Assembly (NCBI GenBank): GCA_033807775.1
Contig: JAWVWS010001045.1
Span: 372,001 to 436,000 of the forward strand
Origin: Saussurea involucrata
Lineage: Eukaryota > Streptophyta > Magnoliopsida > Asterales > Asteraceae
DNA: 64,000 bases
Direction of reading: 5' to 3'
Numbering within the stretch: the stretch's first letter is position 1; each line of letters opens with the position of its first letter. This document shows, piece after piece, positions 25,701 through 39,173 of the stretch. Position numbers and translations under genes: made by a program. The notes beneath the pieces are model-generated. The model saw nothing but the letters and a program-made list of their open reading frames with translations, ran no database searches and was not told the DNA's origin.

Positions 25701-27262
25701 TGACGATTTACCCATACTTAGAGAACAATTTAAGATTTGACATCTAAATTAAAAACGTACTACTATTTCTTAGGAATCTAATCGTCTAAAATGCATATTT
25801 TTTGGATCAATGACCAATTTTATATGAATTTTACAAAAACAGTGCGCAAAACCCGTTTTAACATGACCAGTTTTGGAAATACATTATTTCGAGCCCCTTA
25901 AAGTCGCAATTAGATCTCGTTGTAAACTAGAAAGTTGTTCTAGACACAGAGAGCTTTCCATCGATATATTATACACCTCAATCAGACCAATGAGTGAGTG
26001 ATTTTATACGGATTTTTCAACAAACAGAACTTTATGCTTAGATCTAAGTCCGAAACCCGATGAACCCGACCCGATGAACCCGAAAACCGATTGGACCCAA
26101 AGTCCGAAACTCGAACTTTACTTAGGAAGGGTTTCGGGGCCTGTTTTGTCCACCCAAAACCCGATCGGGATGGGGGTTTTTCGGCCCGACCCGACCCGAC
26201 CGATGCTCACCCCTAGTTTTTAGTAGAAAACAACTTTGAAAAGTTACAGCTTTCGTCCTACAAGCGTTTTGACGATTTACCCATACTTAGAGAACAAATT
26301 AAGATTTGACATCTAAATTAAAAACGTACTACTATTTCTTAGGAATCTAATCGTCTAAAATGCATATTTTTTGGATCAATGACCAATTTTATATGAATTT
26401 TACAAAAACAGTGCGCAAAACCCGTTTTAACATGACCAGTTTTGGAAATACATTATTTCGAGCCCCTTAAAGTCGCAATTAGATCTCGTTGTAAACTAGA
26501 AAGTTGTTCTAGACACAGAGAGCTTTCCATCGATATATTATACACCTCAATCAGACCAATGAGTGAGTGATTTTATACGGATTTTTCAACAAACAGAACT
26601 TTATGCTTAGATCTAAGTCCGAAACCCGATGAACCCGACCCGATGAACCCGAAAACCGATTAGACCCAAAGTCCGAAACTCGAACTTTACTTAGGAAGGG
26701 TTTCGGGGCCTGTTTTGTCCACCCAAAACCCGATCGGGATGGGGGTTTTTCGGCCCGACCCGACCCGACCGATGCTCACCCCTAGTTTTTAGTAGAAAAC
26801 AACTTTGAAAAGTTACAGCTTCCGTCCAACAAGCGTTTTGACGATTTACCCATACTTAGAGAACAATTTAAGATTTGACATCTAAATTAAAAACGTACTA
26901 CTATTTCTTAGGAATCTAATCGTCTAAAATGCATATTTTTTGGATCAATGACCAATTTTATATGAATTTTACAAAAACAGTGCGCAAAACCCGTTTTAAC
27001 ATGACCAGTTTTGGAAATACATTATTTCGAGCCCCTTAAAGTCGCAATTAGATCTCGTTGTAAACTAGAAAGTTGTTCTAGACACAGAGAGCTTTCCATC
27101 GATATATTATACACCTCAATCAGACCAATGAGTGAGTGATTTTATACGGATTTTTCAACAAACAGAACTTTATGCTTAGATCTAAGTCCGAAACCCGATG
27201 AACCCGACCCGATGAACCCGAAAACCGATTGGACCCAAAGTCCGAAACTCGAACTTTACTTA
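22711..27262 (+). repeat. Dimeric zone, 1138-bp period, four pairs
   Basis: Monomers start at 22711, 23280, 23849, 24418, 24987, 25556, 26125 and 26694, all 569 bp. Units ending CGATTAG alternate strictly with units ending CGATTGG. The latter (23280, 24418, 25556, 26694) also share TCCGTCCAACAAGCG, a T-to-A change absent elsewhere except at 29539. The last two of these also share AGAACAATTTAAG. The zone overlaps the start of the five-monomer duplication at 26125. Confidence 0.9.
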
Positions 27263-28969
27263 GGAAGGGTTTCGGGGCCTGTTTTGTCCACCCAAAACCC
27301 GATCGGGATGGGGGTTTTTCGGCCCGACCCGACCCGACCGATGCTCACCCCTAGTTTTTAGTAGAAAACAACTTTGAAAAGTTACAGCTTCCGTCCTACA
27401 AGCGTTTTGACGATTTACCCATACTTAGAGAACAAATTAAGATTTGACATCTAAATTAAAAACGTACTACTATTTCTTAGGAATCTAATCATCTAAAATG
27501 CATATTTTTTGGATCAATCACCAATTTTATATGAATTTTACAAAAACAGTGCGCAAAACCCGTTTTAACATGACCAGTTTTGGAAATAAATTATTTCGAG
27601 CCCCTTAAAGTCGCAATTAGATCTCGTTGTAAACTAGAAAGTTGTTCTAGACACAGAGAGCTTTCCATCGATATATTATACACCTCAATCAAACCAATGA
27701 GTGAGTGATTTTATACGGATTTTTCAACAAACAGAACTTTATGCTTAGATCTAAGTCTGAAACCCGATGAACCCGACCCGATGAACCCGAAAACCGATTA
27801 GACCCAAAGTCCGAAACTCGAACTTTACTTAGGAAGGGTTTCGGGGCCTGTTTTGTCCACCCAAAACCCGATCGGGATGGGGGTTTTTCGGCCCGGCCCG
27901 ACCCGACCGATGCTCACCCCTAGTTTTTAGTAGAAAACAACTTTGAAAAGTTACAGCTTCCGTCCTACAAGCGTTTTGACGATTTACCCATACTTAGAGA
28001 ACAAATTAAGATTTGACATCTAAATTAAAAACGTACTACTATTTCTTAGGAATCTAATCGTCTAAAATGCATATTTTTTGGATCAATGACCAATTTTATA
28101 TGAATTTTACAAAAACAGTGCGCAAAACCCGTTTTAACATGACCAGTTTTGGAAATACATTATTTCGAGCCCCTTAAAGTCGCAATTAGATCTCGTTGTA
28201 AACTAGAAAGTTGTTCTAGACACAGAGAGCTTTCCATCGATATATTATACACCTCAATCAGACCAATGAGTGAGTGATTTTATACAGATTTTTCAACAAA
28301 CAGAACTTTATGCTTAGATCTAAGTCCGAAACCCGATGAACCCGACCCGTTGAACCCGGAAACCGATTGGACCCAAAGTCCGAAACTCGAACTTTACTTA
28401 GGAAGGGTTTCGGGGCCTGTTTTGTCCACCCAAAACCCGATCGGGATGGGGGGTTTTCGGCCCGACCCGACCCGACCGATGCTCACCCCTAGTTTTTAGT
28501 AGAAAACAACTTTGAAAAGTTACAGCTTCCGTCCTACAAGCGTTTTGACGATTTACCCATACTTAGAGAACAAAATAAGATTTGACATATAAATTAAAAA
28601 CGTACTACTATTTCTTAGGAATATAATCGTCTAAAATGCATATTTTTTGGATCAATGACCAATTTTATATGAATTTTACAAAAACAGTGCGCAAAACCCG
28701 TTTTAACATGACCAGTTTTGGAAATACATTATTTCGAGCCCCTTAAAGTCGCAATTAGATCTCGTTGTAAACTAGAAAGTTGTTCTAGACACAGAGAGCT
28801 TTCCATCGATATATTATACACCTCAATCAGACCAATGAGTGAGTGATTTTATACGGATTTTTCAACAAACAGAACTTTATGCTTAGATCTAAGTCCGAAA
28901 CCCGATGAACCCGACCCGATGAACCCGAAAACCGATTGGACCCAAAGTCCGAAACTCGAACTTTACTTA
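26125..28969 (+). repeat. Five-monomer block, first copy (2845 bp)
   Basis: Monomers start at 26125, 26694, 27263, 27832 and 28401. Markers in order are AGCTTTCGTCC; CCAACAAGCG with GAACAATTTAAG; AATCATCTAAAA with AATAAATT, ATCAAACC and AGTCTGAAAC; CGGCCCGGCCCG with ATACAGATTT and CCCGTTGAACCCGG; GGGGGGTTTTCGG with ACAAAATAAG, GACATATAAA and GGAATATAATC. All five markers recur in the same order in the next block. Confidence 0.95.
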
Positions 28970-31804
28970 GGAAGGGTTTCGGGGCCTGTTTTGTCCACCC
29001 AAAACCCGATCGGGATGGGGGTTTTTCGGCCCGACCCGACCCGACCGATGCTCACCCCTAGTTTTTAGTAGAAAACAACTTTGAAAAGTTACAGCTTTCG
29101 TCCTACAAGCGTTTTGACGATTTACCCATACTTAGAGAACAAATTAAGATTTGACATCTAAATTAAAAACGTACTACTATTTCTTAGGAATCTAATCGTC
29201 TAAAATGCATATTTTTTGGATCAATGACCAATTTTATATGAATTTTACAAAAACAGTGCGCAAAACCCGTTTTAACATGACCAGTTTTGGAAATACATTA
29301 TTTCGAGCCCCTTAAAGTCGCAATTAGATCTCGTTGTAAACTAGAAAGTTGTTCTAGACACAGAGAGCTTTCCATCGATATATTATACACCTCAATCAGA
29401 CCAATGAGTGAGTGATTTTATACGGATTTTTCAACAAACAGAACTTTATGCTTAGATCTAAGTCCGAAACCCGATGAACCCGACCCGATGAACCCGAAAA
29501 CCGATTAGACCCAAAGTCCGAAACTCGAACTTTACTTAGGAAGGGTTTCGGGGCCTGTTTTGTCCACCCAAAACCCGATCGGGATGGGGGTTTTTCGGCC
29601 CGACCCGACCCGACCGATGCTCACCCCTAGTTTTTAGTAGAAAACAACTTTGAAAAGTTACAGCTTCCGTCCAACAAGCGTTTTGACGATTTACCCATAC
29701 TTAGAGAACAATTTAAGATTTGACATCTAAATTAAAAACGTACTACTATTTCTTAGGAATCTAATCGTCTAAAATGCATATTTTTTGGATCAATGACCAA
29801 TTTTATATGAATTTTACAAAAACAGTGCGCAAAACCCGTTTTAACATGACCAGTTTTGGAAATACATTATTTCGAGCCCCTTAAAGTCGCAATTAGATCT
29901 CGTTGTAAACTAGAAAGTTGTTCTAGACACAGAGAGCTTTCCATCGATATATTATACACCTCAATCAGACCAATGAGTGAGTGATTTTATACGGATTTTT
30001 CAACAAACAGAACTTTATGCTTAGATCTAAGTCCGAAACCCGATGAACCCGACCCGATGAACCCGAAAACCGATTGGACCCAAAGTCCGAAACTCGAACT
30101 TTACTTAGGAAGGGTTTCGGGGCCTGTTTTGTCCACCCAAAACCCGATCGGGATGGGGGTTTTTCGGCCCGACCCGACCCGACCGATGCTCACCCCTAGT
30201 TTTTAGTAGAAAACAACTTTGAAAAGTTACAGCTTCCGTCCTACAAGCGTTTTGACGATTTACCCATACTTAGAGAACAAATTAAGATTTGACATCTAAA
30301 TTAAAAACGTACTACTATTTCTTAGGAATCTAATCATCTAAAATGCATATTTTTTGGATCAATCACCAATTTTATATGAATTTTACAAAAACAGTGCGCA
30401 AAACCCGTTTTAACATGACCAGTTTTGGAAATAAATTATTTCGAGCCCCTTAAAGTCGCAATTAGATCTCGTTGTAAACTAGAAAGTTGTTCTAGACACA
30501 GAGAGCTTTCCATCGATATATTATACACCTCAATCAAACCAATGAGTGAGTGATTTTATACGGATTTTTCAACAAACAGAACTTTATGCTTAGATCTAAG
30601 TCTGAAACCCGATGAACCCGACCCGATGAACCCGAAAACCGATTAGACCCAAAGTCCGAAACTCGAACTTTACTTAGGAAGGGTTTCGGGGCCTGTTTTG
30701 TCCACCCAAAACCCGATCGGGATGGGGGTTTTTCGGCCCGGCCCGACCCGACCGATGCTCACCCCTAGTTTTTAGTAGAAAACAACTTTGAAAAGTTACA
30801 GCTTCCGTCCTACAAGCGTTTTGACGATTTACCCATACTTAGAGAACAAATTAAGATTTGACATCTAAATTAAAAACGTACTACTATTTCTTAGGAATCT
30901 AATCGTCTAAAATGCATATTTTTTGGATCAATGACCAATTTTATATGAATTTTACAAAAACAGTGCGCAAAACCCGTTTTAACATGACCAGTTTTGGAAA
31001 TACATTATTTCGAGCCCCTTAAAGTCGCAATTAGATCTCGTTGTAAACTAGAAAGTTGTTCTAGACACAGAGAGCTTTCCATCGATATATTATACACCTC
31101 AATCAGACCAATGAGTGAGTGATTTTATACAGATTTTTCAACAAACAGAACTTTATGCTTAGATCTAAGTCCGAAACCCGATGAACCCGACCCGTTGAAC
31201 CCGGAAACCGATTGGACCCAAAGTCCGAAACTCGAACTTTACTTAGGAAGGGTTTCGGGGCCTGTTTTGTCCACCCAAAACCCGATCGGGATGGGGGGTT
31301 TTCGGCCCGACCGATGCTCACCCCTAGTTTTTAGTAGAAAACAACTTTGAAAAGTTACAGCTTCCGTCCTACAAGCGTTTTGACGATTTACCCATACTTA
31401 GAGAACAAAATAAGATTTGACATATAAATTAAAAACGTACTACTATTTCTTAGGAATATAATCGTCTAAAATGCATATTTTTTGGATCAATGACCAATTT
31501 TATATGAATTTTACAAAAACAGTGCGCAAAACCCGTTTTAACATGACCAGTTTTGGAAATACATTATTTCGAGCCCCTTAAAGTCGCAATTAGATCTCGT
31601 TGTAAACTAGAAAGTTGTTCTAGACACAGAGAGCTTTCCATCGATATATTATACACCTCAATCAGACCAATGAGTGAGTGATTTTATACGGATTTTTCAA
31701 CAAACAGAACTTTATGCTTAGATCTAAGTCTGAAACCCGATGAACCCGACCCGATGAACCCGAAAACCGATTGGACCCAAAGTCCGAAACTCGAACTTTA
31801 CTTA
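28970..31804 (+). repeat. Five-monomer block, second copy (2835 bp)
   Basis: Monomers start at 28970, 29539, 30108, 30677 and 31246 and repeat the five marker sets of 26125-28969 in order. By eye I find only two differences: monomer 31246 has lost two CCCGA units (10 bp), and AAGTCTGAAAC replaces AAGTCCGAAAC near 31731. This is the closest large duplication in the window and must be recent relative to the rest of the array, or an assembly duplication. Confidence 0.95.
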
Positions 31805-34066
31805 GGAAGGGTTTCGGGGCCTGTTTTGTCCACCCAAAACCCGATCGGGATGGGGGTTTTTCGGCCCGACCCGACCCGAAGGATGCTCACCCCTAGTTTT
31901 TAGTAGAAAACAACTTTGAAAAGTTACAGCTTCCGTCCTACAAGCGTTTTGACGATTTACCCATACTTAGAGAACAAATTAAGATTTGACATCTAAATTA
32001 AAAACGTACTACTATTTCTTAGGAATCTAATCGTCTAAAATGCATATTTTTTGGATCAATGACCAATTTTATATGAATTTTACAAAAACAGTGCGCAAAA
32101 CCCGTTTTAACATGACCAGTTTTGGAAATACATTATTTCGAGCCCCTTAAAGTCGCAATTAGATCTCGTTGTAAACTAGAAAGTTGTTCTAGACACAGAG
32201 AGCTTTCCATCGATATATTATACACCTCAATCAGACCAATGAGTGAGTGATTTTATACGGATTTTTCAACAAACAGAACTTTATGCTTAGATCTAAGTCC
32301 GAAACCCGATGAACCCGAAAACTGATTGGACCCAAAGTCCGAAACTCGAACTTTACTTAGGAAGGGTTTCGGGGCCTGTTTTGTCCACCCAAAACCCGAT
32401 CGGGATGGGGGTTTTTCGGCCCGACCCGACCCGACCGATGCTCACCCCTAGTTTTTAGTAGAAAACAACTTTGAAAAGTTACAGCTTCCGTCCTACAAGC
32501 GTTTTGACGATTTACCCATACTTAGAGAAAAAATTAAGATTTGACATCTAAATTAAAAACGTACTACTATTTCTTAGGAATCTAATCGTCCAAAATGCAT
32601 ATTTTTTGGATCAATGACCAATTTTATGTGAATTTTACAAAAACAGTGCGCAAAACCCGTTTTAACATGACCAGTTTTGGAAATACATTATTTCGAGCCC
32701 CTTAAAGTCGCAATTAGATCTCGTTGTAAACTAGAAAGTTGTTCTAGACACAGAGAGCTTTCCATCGATATATTATACACCTCAATCAGACCAATGAGTG
32801 AGTGATTTTATACGGATTTTTCAACAAACAGAACTATATGCTTAGATCTAAGTCCGAAACCCGATGAACCCGACCCGATGAACCCGAAAACCGATTCGAC
32901 CCAAAGTCCGAAACTCGAACTTTACTTAGGAAGGGTTTCGGGGCCTGTTTTGTCCACCAAAAACCCGATCGGGATGGGGGTTTTTCGGCCCGACCCGACC
33001 CGACCGATGCTCACCCCTAGTTTTTAGTAGAAAACAACTTTGAAAAGTTACAGCTTCCGCCCTACAAGCGTTTTGACGATTTACCCATACTTAGAGAACA
33101 AACTAAGATTTGACATCTAAATAAAAAACGTACTACTATTTCTTAGGAATCTAATCGTCTAAAATGCATATTTTTTGGATCAATCACCAATTTTATATGA
33201 ATTTTACAAAAACAGTGCGCAAAACCCGTTTTAACATGACCAGTTTTGGAAATACATTATTTCGAGCCCCTTAAAGTCGCAATTAGATCTTGTTGTAAAC
33301 TAGAAAGTTGTTCTAGACACAGAGAGCTTTCCATCGATATATTATACACCTCAATCAGACCAATGAGTGAGTGATTTTATACGGATTTTTCAACAAACAG
33401 AACTTTATGCTTAGATCTAAGTCCGAAACCCGATGAACCCGACCCGATGAACCCGAAAACCGATTGGACCCAAAGTCCGAAAATCGAACTTTACTTAGGA
33501 AGGGTTTCGGGGCCTGTTTTGTCCACCCAAAACCCGATCGGGATGGGGGTTTTTCGGCCCGACCCGACCCGACCGATGCTCACCCCTAGTTTTTAGTAGA
33601 AAACAACTTTGAAAAGTTACAGCTTCCGTCCTACAAGTGTTTTGACGATTTACCCATACTTAGAAAACAAATTAAGATTTGACATCTAAATTAAAAACGT
33701 ACTACTATTTCTTAGGAATCTAATCGTCTAAAATGCATATTTTTTGGATCAATGACCAATTTTATATGAATTTTACAAAAACAGTGCGCAAAACCCGTTT
33801 TAACATGACCAGTTTTGGAAATACATTATTTCGAGCCCCTTAAAGTCGCAATTAGATCTCGTTGTAAACTAGAAAGTTGTTCTAGACACAGAGAGCTTTC
33901 CATCGATATATTATACACCTCAATCAGACCAATGAGTGAGTGATTTTATATGGATTTTTCAACAAACAGAACTTTATGCTTAGATCTAAGTCCGAAACCC
34001 GATGAAACCGACCCGATGAACCCGAAAACCGATTAGACCCAAAGTCCGAAACTCGAACTTTACTTA
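31805..34066 (+). repeat. Mixed monomers between higher-order blocks
   Basis: Monomers start at 31805, 32360, 32929 and 33498. Monomer 31805 has one 14-bp copy (555 bp) and CCCGAAGGATGC. Monomer 32360 shares GAGAAAAAATT, CGTCCAAAATG and ATGTG with 23849 and is unusual in reading CGATTCGACCC. Monomer 32929 has AATCACCAA and ATAAAAAACG. Monomer 33498 shows CAAGTGTTTTG and TTAGAAAACAAATT, the first appearance of the 'A' haplotype that dominates the next 14 kb. Confidence 0.85.
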
Positions 34067-36903
34067 GGAAGGGTTTCGGGGCCTGTTTTGTCCACCCAAA
34101 ACCCGATAGTGATGGGGGTTTTTCGGCCCGACCCGACCCGACCGATGCTCACCCCTAGTTTTTAGTAGAAAACAACTTTGAAAAGTTACAGCTTCCGTCC
34201 TACAAGTGTTTTGACGATGTACCCATACTTAGAAAACAAATTAAGATTTGACATCTAAATTAAAAACGTACTACTATTTCTTAGGAATCTAATCGTCTAA
34301 AATGCATTTTTTTTGGATCAATGACCAATTTTATATGAATTTTACAAAAACAGTGCGCAAAACCCGTTTTAACATGACCAGTTTTGGAAATACATTATTT
34401 CGAGCCCCTTAAAGTCGCAATTAGATCTCGTTGTAAACTAGAAAGTTGTTCTAGACACAAAAAGCTTTCCATCGATATATTATACACCTCAATTAGACCA
34501 ATGAGTGAGTGATTTTATACGGATTTTTCAACAAACAGAACTTTATGCTTAGATCTAAGTCCGAAACCCGATGAACCCGACTCGATGAACCCGAAAACCG
34601 ATTAGACCCAAAGTCCGAAACTCGAACTTTACTTAGGAAGGGTTTCGGGGCCTGTTTTGTCCACCCAAAACCCGATCGGGATGGGGGTTTTTCGGCCCGA
34701 CCCGACCCGACCGATGCTCACCCCTAGTTTTTAGTAGAAAACAACTTTGAAAAGTTACAGCTTCCGTCCTACAAGCGTTTTGACGATTTACCCATACTTA
34801 GAGAACAAATTAAGATTTGACATCTAAATTAAAAACGTACTACTATTTCTTAGGAATCTAATCGTCTAAAATGCATATTTTTTGGATCAATGACCAATTT
34901 TATATGAATTTTACAAAAACAGTGCGCAAAACCCGTTTTAACATGACCAGTTTTGGAAGTACATTATTTCGAGCCCCTTAAAGTCGCAATTAGATCTCTT
35001 TGTAAAGTAGAAAGTTGTTCTAGACACAGAGAGCTTTCCATCGATATATTATACACCTCAATCAGACCAATGAGTGAGTGATTTTATATGGATTTTTCAA
35101 CAAACAGAACTTTATGCTTAGATCTAAGTCCGAAACGCGATGAACCCGACCCGATGAACCCGAAAACCGATTAGACCCAAAGTCCGAAACTCGAACTTTA
35201 CTTAGGAAGGGTTTCGGGGCCTGTTTTGTCCACCCAAAACCCGATCGGGATGGGGTTTTTCGGCCCGACCCGACCTGACCGATGCTCACCCCTAGTTTAT
35301 AGTAGAAAACAACTTTGAAAAGTTACAGCTTCCGTCCTACAAGCGTTTTGACGATTTACCCATACTTAGAGAACAAATTAAGATTTGACATCTAAATTAA
35401 AAACGTACTACTATTTCTTAGGAATCTAATCGTCTAAAATTCATATTTTTTGGATCAATGACCAATTTTATATGAATTTTACAAAAACAGTGCGCAAAAC
35501 CCGTTTTAACATGACCAGTTTTGGAAATACATTATTTCGAGCCCCTTAAAGTCGCAATTAGATCTCGTTGTAAACTAGAAAGTTGTTCTAGACACAGAGA
35601 GCTTTCCATCGATATATTATACACCTCAATCAGACCAATGAGTGAGTGATTTTATACGGATTTTTCAACAAACAGAACTTTATGCTTAGATCTAAGTCCG
35701 AAACCCGATGAACCCGACCCGGTGAACCCGAAAACCGATTGGACCCAAAGTCCGAAACTCGAACTTTACTTAGGAAGGGTTTCGGGGCCTGTTTTTCCAC
35801 CCAAAACCCGATCGGGATGGGGGTTTTTCGGCCCGACCCGACCAATGCTCACCCCTAGTTTTTAGTAGAAAACAACTTTGAAAAGTTACAGCTTCCGTCC
35901 TACAAGCGTTTTGACGATTTACCCATACTTAGAGAACAAATTAACATTTGACATCTAAATTAAAAACGTACTACTATTTCTTAGGAATCTAATCGTCTAA
36001 AATGCATATTTTTTGGATCAATGACCAATTTTATATGAATTTTACAAAAACAGTGCGCAAAACCCGTTTTAACATGACCAGTTTTGGAAATACATTATTT
36101 CGAGCCCCTTAAAGTCGCAATTAGATCTCGTTGTAAACTAGAAAGTTGTTCTAGACACAGAGAGCTTTCCATCAATATATTATACACTCAATCAGACCAA
36201 TGAGTGAGTGATTTTATACGGATTTTTCAACAAACAGAACTTTATGCTTAGATCTAAGTCCGAAACCCGATGAACCCGACCCGATGAACTCGAAAACCGA
36301 TTAGACCCAAAGTCCGAAACTCGAACTTTACTTAGAAAGGGTTTCGGGGCCTGTTTTGTCCACCTAAAACCCGATCGGGATGGGGGTTTTTCGGCCCGAC
36401 CCGACCCGACCGATGCTCACCCCTAGTTTTTAGTAGAAAACAACTTTGAAAAGTTACATCTTCCGTCCTACAAGCGTTTTGACGATTTACCCATACTTAG
36501 AGAACAAATTAAGATTTGACATCTAAATTAAAAACGTACTACTATTTCTTAGGAATCTAATCGTCTAAAATGCATATTTTTTGGATCAATGACCAATTTT
36601 ATATGAATTTTACAAAAACAGTGCGCAAAAGCCGTTTTAACATAACCAGTTTTGGAAATACATTATTTCGAGCCCCTTAAAGTCGCAATTAGATCTCGTT
36701 GTAAACTAGAAAGTTGTTCTAGACACAGAGAGCTTTCCATCGATATATTATACACCTCAATCAGACCAATGAGTGAGTGATTTTATACGGATTTTTCAAC
36801 AAACAGAACTTTATGCTTAGATCTAAGTCCGAAACCCGATGAACCCGACCCGATGAACCCGAAAACCGATTAGACCCAAAGTCCGAAACTCGAACTTTAC
36901 TTA
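34067..36903 (+). repeat. Five-monomer block of the A family (2837 bp)
   Basis: Monomers start at 34067, 34636, 35205, 35773 and 36335. The first has CCCGATAGTGATGG, CAAGTGTTTTG, TTAGAAAACAAATT and GACTCGATG. The third has AAAATTCATATT. The fourth has GTTTTTCCACCC, two CCCGA units and TATACACTCAATC (562 bp). The fifth begins with GAAAGGGTTTC after CTTA. The last three types reappear in the same order at 45981, 46550 and 47117. The second monomer lacks the markers of the later B type. Confidence 0.88.
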
Positions 36904-39173
36904 GGAAGGGTTTCGGGGCCTGTTTTGTCCACCCAAAACCCGATAGTGATGGGGGTTTTTCGGCCCGACCCGACCCGACCGATGCTCACCCCTAGTTTTT
37001 AGTAGAAAACAACTTTGAAAAGTTACAGCTTCCGTCCTACAAGTGTTTTGACGATTTACCCATACTTAGAAAACAAATTAAGATTTGACATCTAAATTAA
37101 AAACGTACTACTATTTCTTAGGAATCTAATCGTCTAAAATGCATATTTTTTGGATCAATGACCAATTTTATATGAATTTTACAAAAACATTGCGCAAAAC
37201 CCGTTTTAACATGACCAGTTTTGGAAATACATTATTTCGAGCCCCTTAAAGTCGCAATTAGATCTCGTTGTAAACTAGAAAGTTGTTCTAGACACAAAGA
37301 GCTTTCCATCGATATATTATACACCTCAATCAGACCAACGAGTGAGTGATTTTATACGGATTTTTCAACAAACAGAACTTTATGCTTAGATCTAAGTCCG
37401 AAACCCGATGAACCCGACTCGATGAACCCGAAAACCGATTAGACCCAAAGTCCGAAACTCGAACTTTACTTAGGAAGGGTTTCGGGGCCTGTTTTGTCCA
37501 CCCAAAACCCGATCGGGATGGGGGTTTTTCGGCCCGACCCGACCGATGCTCACCCGTAGTTTTTAGTAGAAAACAACTTTGAAAAGTTACAGCTTCCGTC
37601 CTACAAGCGTTTTGACGATTTACCCATACTTAGAGAACAAATTAAGATTTGACATCTAAATTAAAAACGTACTACTATTTCATAGGAATCTAATCGTCTA
37701 AAATGCATATTTTTTGGATCAATGACCAATTTTATATGCATTTTACAAAAACAGTGCGCAAAACCCGTTTTAACATGACCAGTTTTGGAAATACATTATT
37801 TCGAGCCCCTTAAAGTCGCAATTAGATCTCGTTGTAAACTAGAAAGTTGTTCTAGACACAGAGAGCTTTCCATCTATAAATTATACACCTCAATCAGACC
37901 AATGAGTGAGTGATTTTATACGGATTTTTCAACAAACAGAACTTTATGCTTAGATCTAAGTCCGAAACCCGATGAACCCGACCCGATGAACCCGAAAACC
38001 GATTAGACCCAAAGTCCGAAACTCGAACTTTACTTAGGAAGGGTTTCGGGGCCTGTTTTGTCCACCCAAAACCCGATCGGGATGGGGGTTTTTCGGCCCG
38101 ACCCGACCCGACCGATGCTCACCCCTAGTTTTTAGTAGAAAACAACTTTGAAAAGTTACAGCTTCCGTCCTAAAAGCGTTTTGACGATTTACCCATACTT
38201 AGAGAACAAATTAAGATTTGACATCTAAATTAAAAACGTACTACTATTTCTTAGGAATCTAATCGTCTAAAATGCATATTTTTTGGATCAATGACCAATT
38301 TTATATGAATTTTACAAAAACAGTGCGCAAAACCCGTTTTAACATGACCAGTTTTGGAAATACATTATTTCGAGCCCCTTAAAGTCGCAATTAGATCTCG
38401 TTGTAAACTAGAAAGTTGTTCTAGACACAGAGAGCTTTCCATCAATATATTATACACTCAATCAGACCAATGAGTGAGTGATTTTATACGGATTTTTCAA
38501 CAAACAGAACTTTATGCTTAGATCTATGTCCGTAACCCGATGAACCCGACCCGATGAACCCGAAAACCGATTAGACCCAAAGTCCGAAACTCGAACTTTA
38601 CTTAGAAAGGGTTTCGGGGCCTGTTTTGTCCACGCAAAACCCGATCGGGATGGGGGTTTTTCGGCCCGACCCGACCCGACCGATGCTCACCCCTAGTTTT
38701 TAGTAGAAAACAACTTTGAAAAGTTACAGCTTCCGTCCTACAAGCGTTTTGACGATTTACCCATACTTAGAGAACAAATTAAGATTTGACATCTAAATTA
38801 AAAACGTACTACTATTTCTTAGGAATCTAATCGTCTAAAATGCATATTTTTTGGATCAATGACCAATTTTATATGAATTTTACAAAAACAGTGCGCAAAA
38901 CCCGTTTTAACATGACCAGTTTTGGAAATACATTATTTCGAACCCCTTAAAGTCGCAATTAGATCTCGTTGTAAACTAGAAAGTTGTTCTAGACACAGAG
39001 AGCTTTCCATCGATATATTATACACCTCAATCAGACCAATGAGTGAGTGATTTTATACGGATTTTTCAACAAACAGAACTTTATGCTTAGATCTAAGTCC
39101 GAAACCCGATGAACCCGACCCGATGAACCCGAAAACCGATTAGACCCAAAGTCCGAAACTCGAACTTTACTTA
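36904..39173 (+). repeat. Four-monomer block A-B-C-D, copy 1 (2270 bp)
   Basis: Monomers start at 36904 (A), 37473 (B), 38037 (C) and 38605 (D). A has CCCGATAGTG, ACATTGCGC, ACACAAAGAGC and GACTCGATG. B has two CCCGA units, TTTCATAGG and ATATGCATTTTAC (564 bp). C has ATCAATATATTATACACTCA (568 bp). D starts with CTTAGAAAGGG. The order recurs exactly 2270 bp later. Confidence 0.93.

Noticed and set aside
26125..31804. LTR pair of a retrotransposon, suggested by a long direct repeat
   Set aside because: The duplicated block is itself made of five satellite monomers, with no internal coding region, primer-binding site or target duplication between copies.
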